64,000 bases of DNA from Naumovozyma dairenensis CBS 421 (GCF_000227115.2 NC_016479.1:1982686-2046685); one strand, 5' to 3'; positions 1 through 10,781 are shown, counted from the stretch's first letter. The notes: a model not told the origin generated them from the letters alone. A program made the numbers and translations.

Positions 1-1
1 A

Positions 2-1393
2 TTCTTAGTATTCTTGACTTGTTTCAAGATTCATTTCGTTTTATTGTCACATTCCGGTACAGGCGACGCTAACATGCCATCATTATTCCAAGCTACTTTA
101 GAAGGTTCTGATGTTGGTAGGGGTCCACGTAATATTGCCCTGGGTTCATCCACCGTTTCAATTAAGAATCAAGCATTAGGTGGCGCCTTGTTACATTCTC
201 ATGTACAAACTTACCCTGAAGGTTCCAACTTACAACAAGTCACTTGCTATTCTTATAGTGATTCGAACAATGATTGGTTTTTCGATAACATCAGATCTAG
301 AACACCATACAATGAATCTGATCCAAACCAACCTTTAGAATTCATTGAACCAAATAAACCTTATCGTTTAGTTCATAAACAAACAAGGAAAAACTTACAT
401 GTATCACCAAATGTTCATGCTCACGTCTCTAAGAATGATTTAGAAGTTGCAGGTAACGGGTACGGATTCGAACAGGGTGATAATGGTGATAATTGGATCA
501 TTGAAATTATAGATCAAAAATCTTCCAAATCTGAAAATACTTCTCAAATTCATCCACTAACAACAACTTTCCGTATCAAGAATATCGTCTCTGATTGTTA
601 TTTAATCCAAACTGAACATAATTTACCTGATTGGGGGTATAGACAAAGTGAAGTTACTTGTTCTAAAAAGGTTTCCAAAACTGATTTAAGAGCATATTGG
701 AACGTTGAAACTCATGAAAATGCAAATTTACCAACACCAACTGAAGATGAATTCCATTACCCAAAGACAAATTTTCTTTCAGATTTCATTTATTTAAACA
801 AGATTATGATGAGAACAAATAACGCTTTAGTCCCAGATTACGATAAATATGATTCATTGGCATCAGATGCATGGCAATGGCCAACCCTTAACGTTGGTCT
901 TAGATTATGTGGCTGGGGTGATGATCAAGTTAGATACTTCCTATTAGGGTCCCCATTTTCCACATGGCCTTCCACTATCACTGTAGTCATGTTGATGATT
1001 TTAATCGTCATTTTCATTTTCAGATGGCAAAGACAATTACATAATTTCGCTAACGAAACTGCAATGGATACTTTCATGATGGGTGCATTCTATCCATTAT
1101 TAGGTTGGGGTCTACATTATATGCCATTTGTTATCATGGCAAGAGTCACCTATGTGCATCATTATTTACCTGCGCTATATTTCGCATTGATCATTTTGGC
1201 TTACTTCTTCGATGCCATGTTGAAAAGATTTAGATTCAATTGGCTAGTCATGTCCATTTTTACTATTTATTTTGTGGCAATGATCGCTGGATTCGTTTAT
1301 TTCTCTCCAATTAGTTTCGGGATGACTGGTCCTGTCTCAGATTACAAATACTTGAATTGGTTATCCACTTGGAAAATCATCAACAATGATTAA
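2..1393 (+). CDS. PMT2/PMT3: Protein O-mannosyltransferase, PMT2 subfamily (5'-truncated by window edge)
   Basis: The frame is open from base 2 with no start codon, so this is the C-terminal ~463 residues of a protein usually about 750 long. Pmt proteins transfer mannose from dolichyl-phosphate mannose to Ser/Thr of proteins in the ER lumen. The visible part starts at the end of a membrane segment, then has the luminal MIR region ([21 protein letters not shown], then [20 protein letters not shown]) and ends in several hydrophobic helices (for example [14 protein letters not shown] and [15 protein letters not shown]). PMT2 (YAL023C) and PMT3 (YOR321W) are duplicates. The next gene is LDB19 (YOR322C), which argues for the PMT3 position, but MAK16 next to that is a chromosome I marker, so orthology is left open. 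It converges on LDB19. Confidence 0.9.
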   Translation, partial: FLVFLTCFKIHFVLLSHSGTGDANMPSLFQATLEGSDVGRGPRNIALGSSTVSIKNQALGGALLHSHVQTYPEGSNLQQVTCYSYSDSNNDWFFDNIRSRTPYNESDPNQPLEFIEPNKPYRLVHKQTRKNLHVSPNVHAHVSKNDLEVAGNGYGFEQGDNGDNWIIEIIDQKSSKSENTSQIHPLTTTFRIKNIVSDCYLIQTEHNLPDWGYRQSEVTCSKKVSKTDLRAYWNVETHENANLPTPTEDEFHYPKTNFLSDFIYLNKIMMRTNNALVPDYDKYDSLASDAWQWPTLNVGLRLCGWGDDQVRYFLLGSPFSTWPSTITVVMLMILIVIFIFRWQRQLHNFANETAMDTFMMGAFYPLLGWGLHYMPFVIMARVTYVHHYLPALYFALIILAYFFDAMLKRFRFNWLVMSIFTIYFVAMIAGFVYFSPISFGMTGPVSDYKYLNWLSTWKIINND

Positions 1394-1622
1394 TAATCAT
1401 GTGTATTACTCTATACTTAATTATTTTTATGAACAGATCTATGTAAAACTAATATGCAAATAGCATGATGTTATATAATACTAAAACTTTTGTGTAAAGA
1501 AACTATGACATCTTTATTTAAGTAACATAGTTTTCTTCGAAAAGGTATGTTGTTTGAAATTATTTATTAGAGGTAAAATATTAACAGAATTAAAGTTGAA
1601 TACAAACTCGCTTATATGAAAG

Positions 1623-4229
1623 TTATTGGGTGATTCTATCGGTGTCTAGCACATTAGATATGTTGTTATTAGGAATCCTAAAATTTTCTCTCGTAGTATT
1701 TGGTGTCAACACGGTGGATTGTCCATTCCTCCTCACTATGGGCACGTTCCCTTGCAAGCTAATCACATTCTCTAAAGGTGGTGACTTAATAGTATTTAAA
1801 ACGTTATTGTCGGAACTATTACTACTGTTCGTGTTATAATGTGCCATCCGTGGCTTTGTTAGATCCGTAGTATCAAATTCAACTAAATCAGTACCTAAAT
1901 TATCAGCATCAGTATCATCATTTTCAGTCAATTGTCCCTCATACAATGACCTTTGTTGTGTAGTTGGTGATTCTCTTACTACAGTTTCATCATAGGTAGG
2001 GGGACCGTTCGATCTAACATCTTGATATATTGGTGGAACTTCTTCATCCCACGATATTCCTAACCCTGACCTTTCCGTCACTAGTAATCTAAATTGCATT
2101 CTTAAGACTCTTGCTGCCCCAGTGGCTACACTTACTATCTTCGATGACGGTACTGAATTTGCATTTGTATTTGATTTAGATTTCTTTAAACTTCTATCAT
2201 TTGTGGAGGAAGAAGATCTATTATTTGCATTCCCATTTTCATTATTGTTTGTTGATGTAGAGTTGACAGGTGATAGTTCATTTCTTTCAACAGGCCGCGT
2301 CTTTGGTGCATTTCTATTGGCAAACATTGGTGATAGTTCAGCTAATCTTTGATCTGCATTAACATTAGTGGTCAAAGTGCTTGTAATATCTCCCGTTTTA
2401 TTATTATCTAATTTAATTGGTTGACCATTTGAATATTGCAAAGTTTCTTCAGCAACAACGATTTCCACTGCAAGGATATGGTTTACATAAACACCTGAGT
2501 TGGGATCCTGTATGTCACACGCTACATTGACCGTTTGCTGTTTATGAGGGTTTATGTACGGTTTTGTTGTTGAAACATGCGTAATTGGATTAGAGACACC
2601 AGAGTTTAATCCCATACAATCAATATCAGTGACTAATTCAATTTTCCCATTATTTTCAAAATCTGTCTTCCACCCACTTTTCATATCACCTTTGGCAATG
2701 ATTCTAACTTCTTCAGTAAATAACGTACTATTATTTTTTTGGATTTCTTGTTGGATTTGTTGTTCTCTTAGGCGTTGTTGTTGTTGTAAAATCTCTTGTC
2801 TTAATGCGTCATCACTTGGATGGACGAATTCATCACCTGCAACTTCATCTTGATCATCTCTATCACCCAATTGTCCTTGTGGTGTTGTCGCGATTGTATC
2901 GTTTCTAGTTGTTCCAGCGATTCCAGGTTGAATATCCGTGGAATTCCCAGCAGCAGCGGCAGCCGATGGTCTACTGGAGGGTAAGTTTCTAAAATTACGA
3001 TGATGTAAAGGGATATTTTCAGGAGAACTCAATGCAACTCTGATTTGAGGCCCCACATCACCATACCTTTTAATTTGATGATTATGTTTCTTGTTTGCGC
3101 TATTACTTTTGTCTAATTCCTTTTCTTTAACATTCTTTTCTAATTTAGCCAATTCATGTTTATGCACTTCACAAGCATGACTTCTAATCCTTGTAGTTTC
3201 CTCGATTCTCCAACTTAATTTCCTCATTCTCCAACGTCTTGTCCCTGAGGATACACCATCCAATTTCATTTCCAATGGGAATGTTGATTTAGGGTAAATC
3301 ACATTAGGTAACACTGCAGCTGCAGTCAATTCAGTAGGTGGGAAAACTCTTAATGAATTCTTATCGGGTCCTCTAGTTATACTTCTCGTGACGGCGATTG
3401 GCATACTTAATTGAAGTAACTTTTCATTGTCAGTATTACTACTCTTTTTACGAGGATCCTTATACGTTACCACAGCGATCAATTCATATTTGACTTGCGA
3501 TTCAGAATTAGAACCTAGTAGTGCAGTGGAGGGAACAGAACCTGGTATTAGGTACGAGAAAGGGTATGTGTGCGTTCCGACAGATTTGGATTGAGCTGTC
3601 TTTTGAATGTTCCAATTTTTCATGTCTGTTATCTTGGTACGACAATTCATACAAGTATTAATCTGTTGAGAATCTGGTACGAAGGGTTTATGATAGTGAA
3701 TCTTTTGTATTAATGTTAAAGTGACTGATGTTACTGAGATCTTCGTGTAGCCATTGATAATCGTTTTTGTATTCGGTATAGAGGAAGAAGATGCAGCAGT
3801 AGATAAAATGGCAGAAGTTGCAGTAGTTGGAACGTTGGATGCATTTACGTTTGAATTGGCAGTAGAAGAAGATGGAGTTAATGTCGGCGTTGATAATGAA
3901 AGATGGGAAAATGTAGTGGAAAGAGTAGACCCAAGAGTACTCTTTCTTCTTAGTTTAGTAGGAGACGTGTTTACATTGTTCTGACTTTTGGTTGATCTAA
4001 TGGAATCGTACGAAGGTACAGCTATATTTGAATATGGATCCTTGATTGTTAAGTTAAGTACACCACTTAATAAAGCTCCTGTAGAATCCGTGGCGGGCCC
4101 ATAGAGGACACATGGCGGTGATTCTATATTTATTGCCAATTCAATTGGATGCTGGTCTGATGATTTGATTGGCTTTAATCGGCTGGAAGCTGTTGCTGAT
4201 TTGGAGGAAGCCAGCCTTGCAAATGCCAT
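1623..4229 (-). CDS. LDB19: Alpha-arrestin, Rsp5 ubiquitin-ligase adaptor (Ldb19/Art1)
   Basis: This 868-residue protein is close to the S. cerevisiae Ldb19/Art1 length of 818. Arrestin-related adaptors recruit the Rsp5 ubiquitin ligase to plasma-membrane permeases to trigger endocytosis. The N-terminal half holds the arrestin-like fold (CVLYGPATDSTGALLSGVLNL, KSVGTHTYPFSYLIPG, LPNVIYPKSTFPLEMKLDGV). Two PPxY motifs for Rsp5 WW domains, PPIY and PPTY, lie near residues 731 and 741. The protein is rich in Ser/Thr/Asn low-complexity linkers. The family is recognised by sequence; the Ldb19 assignment also rests on position beside PMT3 and PRO2 (YOR321-YOR323). It is transcribed divergently from MAK16. 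Confidence 0.88.
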   Translation of the reverse strand: MAFARLASSKSATASSRLKPIKSSDQHPIELAINIESPPCVLYGPATDSTGALLSGVLNLTIKDPYSNIAVPSYDSIRSTKSQNNVNTSPTKLRRKSTLGSTLSTTFSHLSLSTPTLTPSSSTANSNVNASNVPTTATSAILSTAASSSSIPNTKTIINGYTKISVTSVTLTLIQKIHYHKPFVPDSQQINTCMNCRTKITDMKNWNIQKTAQSKSVGTHTYPFSYLIPGSVPSTALLGSNSESQVKYELIAVVTYKDPRKKSSNTDNEKLLQLSMPIAVTRSITRGPDKNSLRVFPPTELTAAAVLPNVIYPKSTFPLEMKLDGVSSGTRRWRMRKLSWRIEETTRIRSHACEVHKHELAKLEKNVKEKELDKSNSANKKHNHQIKRYGDVGPQIRVALSSPENIPLHHRNFRNLPSSRPSAAAAAGNSTDIQPGIAGTTRNDTIATTPQGQLGDRDDQDEVAGDEFVHPSDDALRQEILQQQQRLREQQIQQEIQKNNSTLFTEEVRIIAKGDMKSGWKTDFENNGKIELVTDIDCMGLNSGVSNPITHVSTTKPYINPHKQQTVNVACDIQDPNSGVYVNHILAVEIVVAEETLQYSNGQPIKLDNNKTGDITSTLTTNVNADQRLAELSPMFANRNAPKTRPVERNELSPVNSTSTNNNENGNANNRSSSSTNDRSLKKSKSNTNANSVPSSKIVSVATGAARVLRMQFRLLVTERSGLGISWDEEVPPIYQDVRSNGPPTYDETVVRESPTTQQRSLYEGQLTENDDTDADNLGTDLVEFDTTDLTKPRMAHYNTNSSNSSDNNVLNTIKSPPLENVISLQGNVPIVRRNGQSTVLTPNTTRENFRIPNNNISNVLDTDRITQ

Positions 4230-4645
4230 ATTTTTTATTCGATGATTCCCAGTTCGTTTTTGAAGTAAAAGAGCTGTATAAAGGTCTGTTTCTCAAAATA
4301 GATAGCAATAGAACCTAAAGCTCTCGATTTCTGAGCTAATGATCTCTGTACTTTCTTGGTCTTGTGTATCCTTTTGTATGGCAAAGTGATCGAGCCATAC
4401 AATATTTATTCTTAATAATAACTGTATTCCATATACATTAGTCAAAAAAAGGCCAAAATATTATTTGAAATGGAAAAACCCTGGTTTTTCCATCACGTGT
4501 GCTAGAGGAACAGAACACCATGATTTCTGTCCTTCCATTTTCGATCATTTCATACGAAGTAAAAATTGGGGTTTAAGTAGGGTCTGTTTTTTGACTATTT
4601 TGACAACCCTATACCTGTTAGGTGACATCGTTCAACCCTGAAAAT

Positions 4646-4666
4646 TGAAAAAAAAAATTTTTTTTT
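4646..4666 (+). promoter_or_regulatory. RRPE-like element upstream of MAK16
   Basis: TG followed by ten A and nine T resembles the ribosomal RNA processing element (TGAAAAATTTT) that pairs with PAC in yeast ribosome-biogenesis promoters. It lies just 5' of the PAC match. The spacing is right, but the tract is longer than the consensus. Confidence 0.5.
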
Positions 4667-4670
4667 CTTT

Positions 4671-4680
4671 GCGATGAGGT
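4671..4680 (+). promoter_or_regulatory. PAC element (GCGATGAGGT) upstream of MAK16
   Basis: This matches the PAC core GCGATGAG bound by Dot6/Tod6 in S. cerevisiae. It sits 154 bp upstream of the MAK16 ATG, which is typical for ribosome-biogenesis genes, and supports growth-rate control of MAK16. Confidence 0.72.
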
Positions 4681-4833
4681 GAATATGTAAAACAAATAAT
4701 AATAATAATAATAATAACAATAATAATCTAGTGAAGGTTATTTACAATTAGTTGGTAATTGAATGGACAGTCAGATAGCCACTGAACCTCCTTTATAATA
4801 GAAGCCACCAATACCAAGTAAAAATATTCCAAG

Positions 4834-5757
4834 ATGTCTGACGAAGTCGTGTGGCAGGTGATTAACCAATCCTTCTGTTCCCATAGAATAAAAGCTCCCA
4901 GTGGTCAAACCTTCTGTAGAGATCCATATAACGTCACTGGTCTTTGTACCAGACAATCATGTCCCTTAGCAAACTCTAAGTATGCCACGGTGAGATCAGA
5001 TAAAGGTCGTATCTATCTATATATGAAAACTCCAGAAAGAGCTCACACTCCTGCCAAATTGTGGGAAAGAATTAAATTGTCAAAGAATTATTCGAAGGCG
5101 TTGAAACAAATTGATGAACATCTTTTACATTGGAATAATTTCTTCATTCATAAATGTAAACAACGTTTCACTAAATTGACTCAAGTGGCTATCACTGAAA
5201 GGCGTCTTGCATTGAGAGAAGATGAAAGACATTACGTTGGGATCGCTCCTAAGGTAAAGAGAAGAGAACAAAATAGAGAAAGGAAAGCCTTAGCTTCTGC
5301 GAAGATTGAAAAAGCTATTGAAAAGGAATTGTTAGACAGATTGAAGAGTGGTGCTTACGGTGATAAACCTTTGAATGTTGATGAAAAGATATGGAAGAAG
5401 GTTATGGGTAAATTGGATGATGAACAAGAAGAATTGGAAGAAGAAGAAGATTGGGATGAAGAAGAAGAAGAGGAAAGTGATGAAGGTGAGGTTGAATATG
5501 TTGCGGATGATGCCGAAGGTGAATATGTTGATGTTGATGATTTGGAAAAATGGCTAGCTGATTCCGATAGAGAAGATGCTTCATCAGATGAAGAAAGCAG
5601 TGATGAAGATTCCGAAAGCAATGATGACGAAGAAGAAGCTACTGATTCTAAGAAACGTAAGAAATCAAAGGCTCCAAAGAGTAAACGTCCAAAGGTGGAG
5701 ATTGAATTCGAAGAAGAGCATGAACTACAAAATAATGAACAACAACTTGCAAATTGA
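4834..5757 (+). CDS. MAK16: Nuclear 60S ribosome-biogenesis protein Mak16
   Basis: This 307-residue protein matches the usual Mak16 length. Mak16 is a nucleolar factor that binds pre-60S particles with Rpf1 and is needed for 25S rRNA and 60S subunit formation. The N-terminus carries the family's conserved Cys cluster ([14 protein letters not shown], then [13 protein letters not shown]). The middle is basic and helical. The C-terminal third is a long Glu/Asp tract followed by a basic nuclear-localisation-like stretch ([15 protein letters not shown]). In S. cerevisiae MAK16 is on chromosome I (YAL025C); here it sits between LDB19 and PRO2 of the chromosome XV copy, in the same orientation as PMT. 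PAC and RRPE-like promoter elements precede it. Confidence 0.96.
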   Translation: MSDEVVWQVINQSFCSHRIKAPSGQTFCRDPYNVTGLCTRQSCPLANSKYATVRSDKGRIYLYMKTPERAHTPAKLWERIKLSKNYSKALKQIDEHLLHWNNFFIHKCKQRFTKLTQVAITERRLALREDERHYVGIAPKVKRREQNRERKALASAKIEKAIEKELLDRLKSGAYGDKPLNVDEKIWKKVMGKLDDEQEELEEEEDWDEEEEEESDEGEVEYVADDAEGEYVDVDDLEKWLADSDREDASSDEESSDEDSESNDDEEEATDSKKRKKSKAPKSKRPKVEIEFEEEHELQNNEQQLAN

Positions 5758-6195
5758 ATATGATTTTCTCATGACGATGGATAACCACCTATATAAGAAG
5801 GGTTATAGAATGTTATGACTCAACATGACAAGTAATTTGAATTAAACATCTCTCCTGTATACTACACCAAACCAAAACCGCAATAAAATTAATTCTTATA
5901 TTCTACGTACTTGTCGAACTGAAGAAAAAATTACTATTCATTGACTTAGGGTATCTTTAATAAAGAAAACGATCCCCAAGACGCAACCCATTTTAATTAA
6001 GTGTTAGTATCTAATATTACAAAGATATTATAAATACTATAAATCGAATCTCTTGGGTGTATGCATTTCTATTTAAAAAGAGTATTACAAATTTTGCTTT
6101 TTACATATTGACTTAAAAATTACGAATTTTTTCGACCAAAAAAAATCCTTTATATAGTTTATGCTTCATTCTTTTCTCGGTTTTCTCTCATAGAG
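5758..6195. other. Intergenic, convergent MAK16/PRO2 3' ends
   Basis: This 438-bp AT-rich stretch lies between converging genes. It presumably holds both polyadenylation signals. I see no gene or repeat of note. Confidence 0.5.
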
Positions 6196-7560
6196 TTATT
6201 TTTTCGTTAAATCCAAATCTTTATGGACGAACGCTTTGTTACCACCAGCACCTAGATAATCACTAGCAACTTGACCATTACCTCTAATTTGATATTGATA
6301 AATGACTAGGCCATCTAACCCAACTGGTCCACGAGCATGAATCTTTGAAGTTGAAATACCGACTTCAGTACCAAACCCATATCTGAAACCATCAGCAAAC
6401 CTTGTAGAGGCATTCCAATAAACACCAGAAGAATCCACACCTTTCAAAAATAATTCAGCATCATCTTTATTTTCAGTAATAATCGCATCCGTATGTCTTG
6501 AAGAATGCAAATTAATATGATTAATTGCGGCTTGTGTTGATGTGATAAATTTAACGGCACAATCTAATGATAAAAATTCTTTATCGAAATCTTTACTTTC
6601 ATTAACATCCACAGTGGATGATTTAATAACGTCATCCAATCTCCCTAATGATTCCAATTGTTTGAAATATGCTTCTTTAACATCATTCATGACATGTAAA
6701 GTAACTTTACCTTCACGAGTCAAATTTTCTAGGACCTCGCACCAACTTGGTAATGATGGATTAATTAAAAGAGTTTCCATAGCGTTACAACCAGCTGGAT
6801 AATTAGTCTTAGCATCTAGTGTGATTCTTTTGGCCTTTTCCAGATCAGCATCTTTATCGACATATATGGAACAGATACCATCAGCATGACCCAAGACTGG
6901 GATCTTAGTGGAATCCTTAATATTTCTAACCAATGCGTTAGATCCACGTGGGACAACTAAATCAATATATTCATCTTGACTTAATAAGTCATTAACATCT
7001 TGTCTAGTTTCAATCAACTGAACTGCACCAACTGGGACACCAGTTTCCTCATGATATTTTTCAATAGTTTCATTAATAATCTTAGCCATTTCTCTAAAAG
7101 TATGTACCGATTCCTTCCCACCTTTTAAGATCCCCGAATTACCACTTTTAATACACAAGGCAGTAATATTAGCAATAACTTCCGGTCTTGATTCGAATAT
7201 GACTAAAAGAACCCCCACAGGTGCAGTAACTTGATACAAAGTCAAACCTTCGTCTAATTCTCTAGCCATCTTGATTTTCCCCACTGGATCTTCCAAATCA
7301 GCTACATCTTTGATACCTTGTAACATGGTATCAAATTTGTCACCTTTAAACAAATCCAATCTTTTCAAAAGGGAATCTGACAAATGGTTTTCTTGAGCTA
7401 ATTGTAAATCCAACTTATTGGCTTGTTCGATGGTGGAGGCATCAGCTTTTAAAGCATCGTGGATCTTATATAGGATGGCAGATCTGTTCTCGTTAGATAT
7501 CGTCTTAAGAGAGTTTCCTGCGATACGTGCCTTCTTGGCAATCTGTTCTGCAGTGGACAT
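6196..7560 (-). CDS. PRO2: Gamma-glutamyl phosphate reductase
   Basis: This 454-residue enzyme matches the S. cerevisiae Pro2 length. It catalyses the NADPH-dependent reduction of gamma-glutamyl phosphate to glutamate semialdehyde, the second step of proline synthesis, in the cytosol. It has the ALDH-superfamily fold. Conserved stretches include PVGVLLVIFESRPEV, LVVPRGSNALV and the active-site region NYPAGCNAMETLL, with the catalytic Cys at residue 258. Near the C-terminus, FADGFRYGFGTEVGISTSKIHARGPVG is family-typical. The position between LDB19/MAK16 and FRT1 agrees with YOR323C. The start codon is the first ATG of the frame and aligns with the family N-terminus. Confidence 0.97.
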   Translation of the reverse strand: MSTAEQIAKKARIAGNSLKTISNENRSAILYKIHDALKADASTIEQANKLDLQLAQENHLSDSLLKRLDLFKGDKFDTMLQGIKDVADLEDPVGKIKMARELDEGLTLYQVTAPVGVLLVIFESRPEVIANITALCIKSGNSGILKGGKESVHTFREMAKIINETIEKYHEETGVPVGAVQLIETRQDVNDLLSQDEYIDLVVPRGSNALVRNIKDSTKIPVLGHADGICSIYVDKDADLEKAKRITLDAKTNYPAGCNAMETLLINPSLPSWCEVLENLTREGKVTLHVMNDVKEAYFKQLESLGRLDDVIKSSTVDVNESKDFDKEFLSLDCAVKFITSTQAAINHINLHSSRHTDAIITENKDDAELFLKGVDSSGVYWNASTRFADGFRYGFGTEVGISTSKIHARGPVGLDGLVIYQYQIRGNGQVASDYLGAGGNKAFVHKDLDLTKK

Positions 7561-8232
7561 AGGTGTTGTGTGTGTACTTTTGTTGGTATAATTCTAAGGA
7601 GAACTTATCCTTATTAGTTGTGATTATTTAGTTCAAGAAGAGTTGTGTCCTGTTGTCTTCTCCTTCAGTCTAACGCTATTGCTTGAATAAAATGTGTGTC
7701 AGGAGAAAAAAAAGTGAGTAATCAACATTCATCGAAGCGGTGAAACGAGAACAAAATAATGTGAACTTAAGACAAGACAAACAGCTGATAAATTTGAGCC
7801 AAAACAAATAGGTATTGCTATGGCCGTTTAGAGAGGTTATTGTATGTATGTTTACCCAACCTAACTGTCTACATGTAGTGGTACTCTGCAACTTGTAGAT
7901 ATGTCGTAACTTTATTTAGACGAACTGGGGCACTTAGAACTTGACTATTAAAAAAAAAAAAGTTCACAGAGAATACATGAATACAATAGTAATATTTGGT
8001 TACAATACCTCTCTTCTCATTGAATTCATGAATCATGATCGCCACCCTCGAGCTTTTCTTTATAAAATGAAGAAATACGACTTTGATTGCTTATATCTTT
8101 TTCTTGTTTCTTTAGCTGTTAATGCTAAACTACTAAACAATTACGGGGACTTAGTACTTCAAACAACGTTTTTATATAAAGGAATTGTGAATGACTTGAT
8201 TCTTTGAATATATTAAAAACATGAATTTATAA

Positions 8233-8276
<44 letters not shown>

Positions 8277-8337
8277 AGTCTATAAAAAAATTGAGTACCG
8301 GATTAAGTATTGATGCATAATATTTCTTGTTGTGTTT
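7561..8337. other. Intergenic PRO2 promoter / FRT1 3' flank
   Basis: This 777-bp region contains the PRO2 promoter and the 3' flank of FRT1, including the TAAG tandem repeat at 8233-8276. An 88-codon plus-strand frame (7941-8207) has no recognisable homology and I treat it as chance. I saw no TGASTCA Gcn4 site. Confidence 0.45.
8233..8276 (+). repeat. (TAAG)11 microsatellite
   Basis: Eleven perfect tandem TAAG units lie 61 bp beyond the FRT1 stop codon. Runs this uniform are prone to length change. Confidence 0.95.
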
Positions 8338-10161
8338 TCATAATGAGATCCATATTCCCAAGACTATTTTCTTGACGAAATATCCGACACAAATCATCAT
8401 TATGAGCATAACCAAATCGAAAATAATGTATCTATACTTATAAATTTGTTTCACATTTCGTTTTGATTCCAAAAGAGATTTTTCAATTAAAACCAAATTA
8501 TCTAATTGTCTCATAACCTCTCTTTGTTCCAATAATTTTTTTTGGCAAGATTCCATTTTCTTTTCTAAGATTTCCAATTGTTTAACACTTTCATTAACAG
8601 ATTCATTCAATTGTGATTCAAACGAGTCTGGATTTGTGGTATCGAATTCTTCATGAACATGATTCAAATAGGTGATTTTAATAGTGTTGTATAAATCATC
8701 AATATTGGATTTCATTTGTTGTAAATTCAAATTTAATGAATCGAATTTATTTACCATTCTCAATAAATCAATTTCATCACGGATGATAAATTCTTTTAAG
8801 TCATGTTTTAAGATGGTTTCAAAACGAATTATTGTGTTCAATATATGTGTTTGATAATAATTTAATTCGTTACAATCCATTGATGTTAATGTCAGACGTG
8901 CCTGATCATTCTCGGAATTCTTACCAGTAGTAGCACTGTTTTCTGTTTGATCTTTCCGTATGGTCATTTGGATGGATTCCTTTATTATTGGTAATGAACC
9001 ATTAGAGGATGTAATGATTTCACATGAGTCATTCTTTTCTGACTGCGATCCATACGATGATAAAGACGTGGACGATGACGATGACGACGACGACGTGGGT
9101 GAGGAAGCAGATGATATTCGATCCATGAAGATGGAGGAAGAACCTACTGAAGATGCCGTAAATGGGGTTAGGTTCGATACTTTTGATTCTGATAGTAGAT
9201 AAGATGAACTACTTAGGTCCTCGAGTAATATATTTTCTAATGATTGATCTGATGGTAATGATTTAGTATAATCTGTTGATGCAAAATCCGATTCTGTTGA
9301 ATCTCTATGTTGCCCAAATGCTATTGATGATTGATTCATCTTTGGTTGCAAAAATTCATTAACTAATTTTCTTTTATCAGATAAGCAATCAGTAGCAGTA
9401 GAACTAGTATTACTTGAATTTGATCTCTGTGTTTTTTTCTTTGTGTTTGTGTTTAGCGGTGTTAATTGTTGTTGAGATTGTGAGAAACTTGTTCTCATCC
9501 TATTAACTGTTGAAGATCTTCTCTTAAATGGGGACACACTGGGTGAATTAAAAGAAGATTGTCTTCTCTCCTTAATGAAACCGAGTTGCGTGGACGAATT
9601 TGGTGTTGATTTGTATGGAAGGGAACTCTTTGGAGGAGAGGGTTTAAATAACAATTCACTAAATGTACCACCGAATGCAGAAGAATAGTCAAGTAAATTT
9701 GGAGGGTTTAGATACTTTAATTTCTCTTGTCTTGTAATAGGGTTGAAAGACAGTCCATCATCTAGTTGATTAGAAGAATTGAAATATGAAGCCAGGCCTA
9801 TTTTGGAAGGTTCTGATGCAAGAGTTGTAGTGGACGTTGATACATCATTTATTGCAATGGTAGGTAATTTAAGAGCACTTGATGATTTTATTCGTTTCGG
9901 AGATAGAAGTTTATTATTCTTGTATTCGTTTTGCCAATCCTGTTTCGCGTCTAAATCATATCTTGATGATAAATATTTTTCACTTTTATTTCTACTTCGT
10001 TTACTAAGATTTTTCTTTTCCTTTCGATGATTTGTATTTGTCATTGGTAGTAAATCATTTGAAGAAGTATATTTTTCCGGTTCCTCATTAGTGAGTGAAG
10101 ATAGTAAATGTGATGTTTTCCTTATACCAGGGTTTTCCATACGATCAATTAATAAATTCAT
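8338..10161 (-). CDS. FRT1: Tail-anchored ER protein, calcineurin substrate family (Frt1/Hph1 or Frt2/Hph2)
   Basis: This 607-residue protein is close to S. cerevisiae Frt1 (602). Frt1/Hph1 and Frt2/Hph2 are ER-membrane proteins that promote growth under alkaline and ionic stress; Hph1 is a calcineurin substrate. The chain is Ser-rich and disordered to about residue 430. A helical/coiled segment follows (ETILKHDLKEFIIRDEIDLLRM to REVMRQLDNLVLIEKS). It ends in a single hydrophobic helix (IIFDLVMLIMMICVGYFVKKIVLGIWI) near the C-terminus, as expected for a tail anchor. PTIAIN at residues 100-105 resembles a calcineurin PxIxIT docking site. Neighbours PRO2 and MYO2 match YOR323-YOR326; FRT2 is the chromosome I duplicate. 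Confidence 0.85.
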   Translation of the reverse strand: MNLLIDRMENPGIRKTSHLLSSLTNEEPEKYTSSNDLLPMTNTNHRKEKKNLSKRSRNKSEKYLSSRYDLDAKQDWQNEYKNNKLLSPKRIKSSSALKLPTIAINDVSTSTTTLASEPSKIGLASYFNSSNQLDDGLSFNPITRQEKLKYLNPPNLLDYSSAFGGTFSELLFKPSPPKSSLPYKSTPNSSTQLGFIKERRQSSFNSPSVSPFKRRSSTVNRMRTSFSQSQQQLTPLNTNTKKKTQRSNSSNTSSTATDCLSDKRKLVNEFLQPKMNQSSIAFGQHRDSTESDFASTDYTKSLPSDQSLENILLEDLSSSSYLLSESKVSNLTPFTASSVGSSSIFMDRISSASSPTSSSSSSSSTSLSSYGSQSEKNDSCEIITSSNGSLPIIKESIQMTIRKDQTENSATTGKNSENDQARLTLTSMDCNELNYYQTHILNTIIRFETILKHDLKEFIIRDEIDLLRMVNKFDSLNLNLQQMKSNIDDLYNTIKITYLNHVHEEFDTTNPDSFESQLNESVNESVKQLEILEKKMESCQKKLLEQREVMRQLDNLVLIEKSLLESKRNVKQIYKYRYIIFDLVMLIMMICVGYFVKKIVLGIWISL

Positions 10162-10492
10162 TATCTCCTATTTTACTTTTTATGGCGGAGTTGTGGTATA
10201 TGATATTTAGATTTTGCAATGGAATAATGTGGGGCAATATCTTATTATTCCTTGTATATAGTTGAATGACAGTTTGCAAGTATAAAAAGCAGGTGTATAC
10301 TGCACTGACTATCTTTCTAGTAAGTGCGTAAGTGGGCAAAGAAGTCAAGAAGCTCACCCAACGCATGCTCGAGGGAAATGTGGCTGTTGTGTATTCATCA
10401 AGAAGCAGCGGCAGGAATAGATCGATCCCAATGTACGTGCGTATTGACAGAAAGTGAAAAATTATTTATTCACCTGTGTACCTACCTACGTC

Positions 10493-10508
10493 CGTACGTA
10501 CGTACGTA
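10493..10508 (+). repeat. (CGTA)4 self-complementary repeat
   Basis: Four tandem CGTA units form a perfectly palindromic 16-bp tract upstream of MYO2. Confidence 0.85.
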
Positions 10509-10781
10509 TATTTGTTTACGTAATTTGACGTCTGGCGCCTTACGGGTAGGCATGGGTGGTGGGGTATTCAAGCCCCGGTTTGAAGTCTTCACGTGACCCG
10601 CCGTCCTAGATGACACAATCGGAACCTGTGCTCTTCGAAACTCCCTCGGGACACAAATGTTTTTTTCGGTGTGGTGTGGTGTGGTGTTCGAAACATTTTT
10701 GTTTATTTTTTATTTGTTTGATGAAAAATAAACAAACCGAGAACAAAAGCGCACAGATCAACCGTTTCTGTCTTTGTCTTT

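Larger units (their letters stand above)
4230..4833. promoter_or_regulatory. Divergent LDB19/MAK16 promoter region
   Basis: This 604-bp region between divergent start codons holds a CACGTG E-box (4494-4499), a T/A tract with RRPE character, a PAC element and an ATA-type triplet repeat (AAT units, about 4695-4732). No other gene is visible. Confidence 0.6.

Noticed and set aside
5355..5621. Ser-rich minus-strand frame opposite MAK16
   Set aside because: It is the complement of the Glu/Asp codon tract of MAK16 and is a composition artefact.
9495..9692. Minus-strand 65-codon frame overlapping FRT1
   Set aside because: Alternative frame inside a strongly supported gene.
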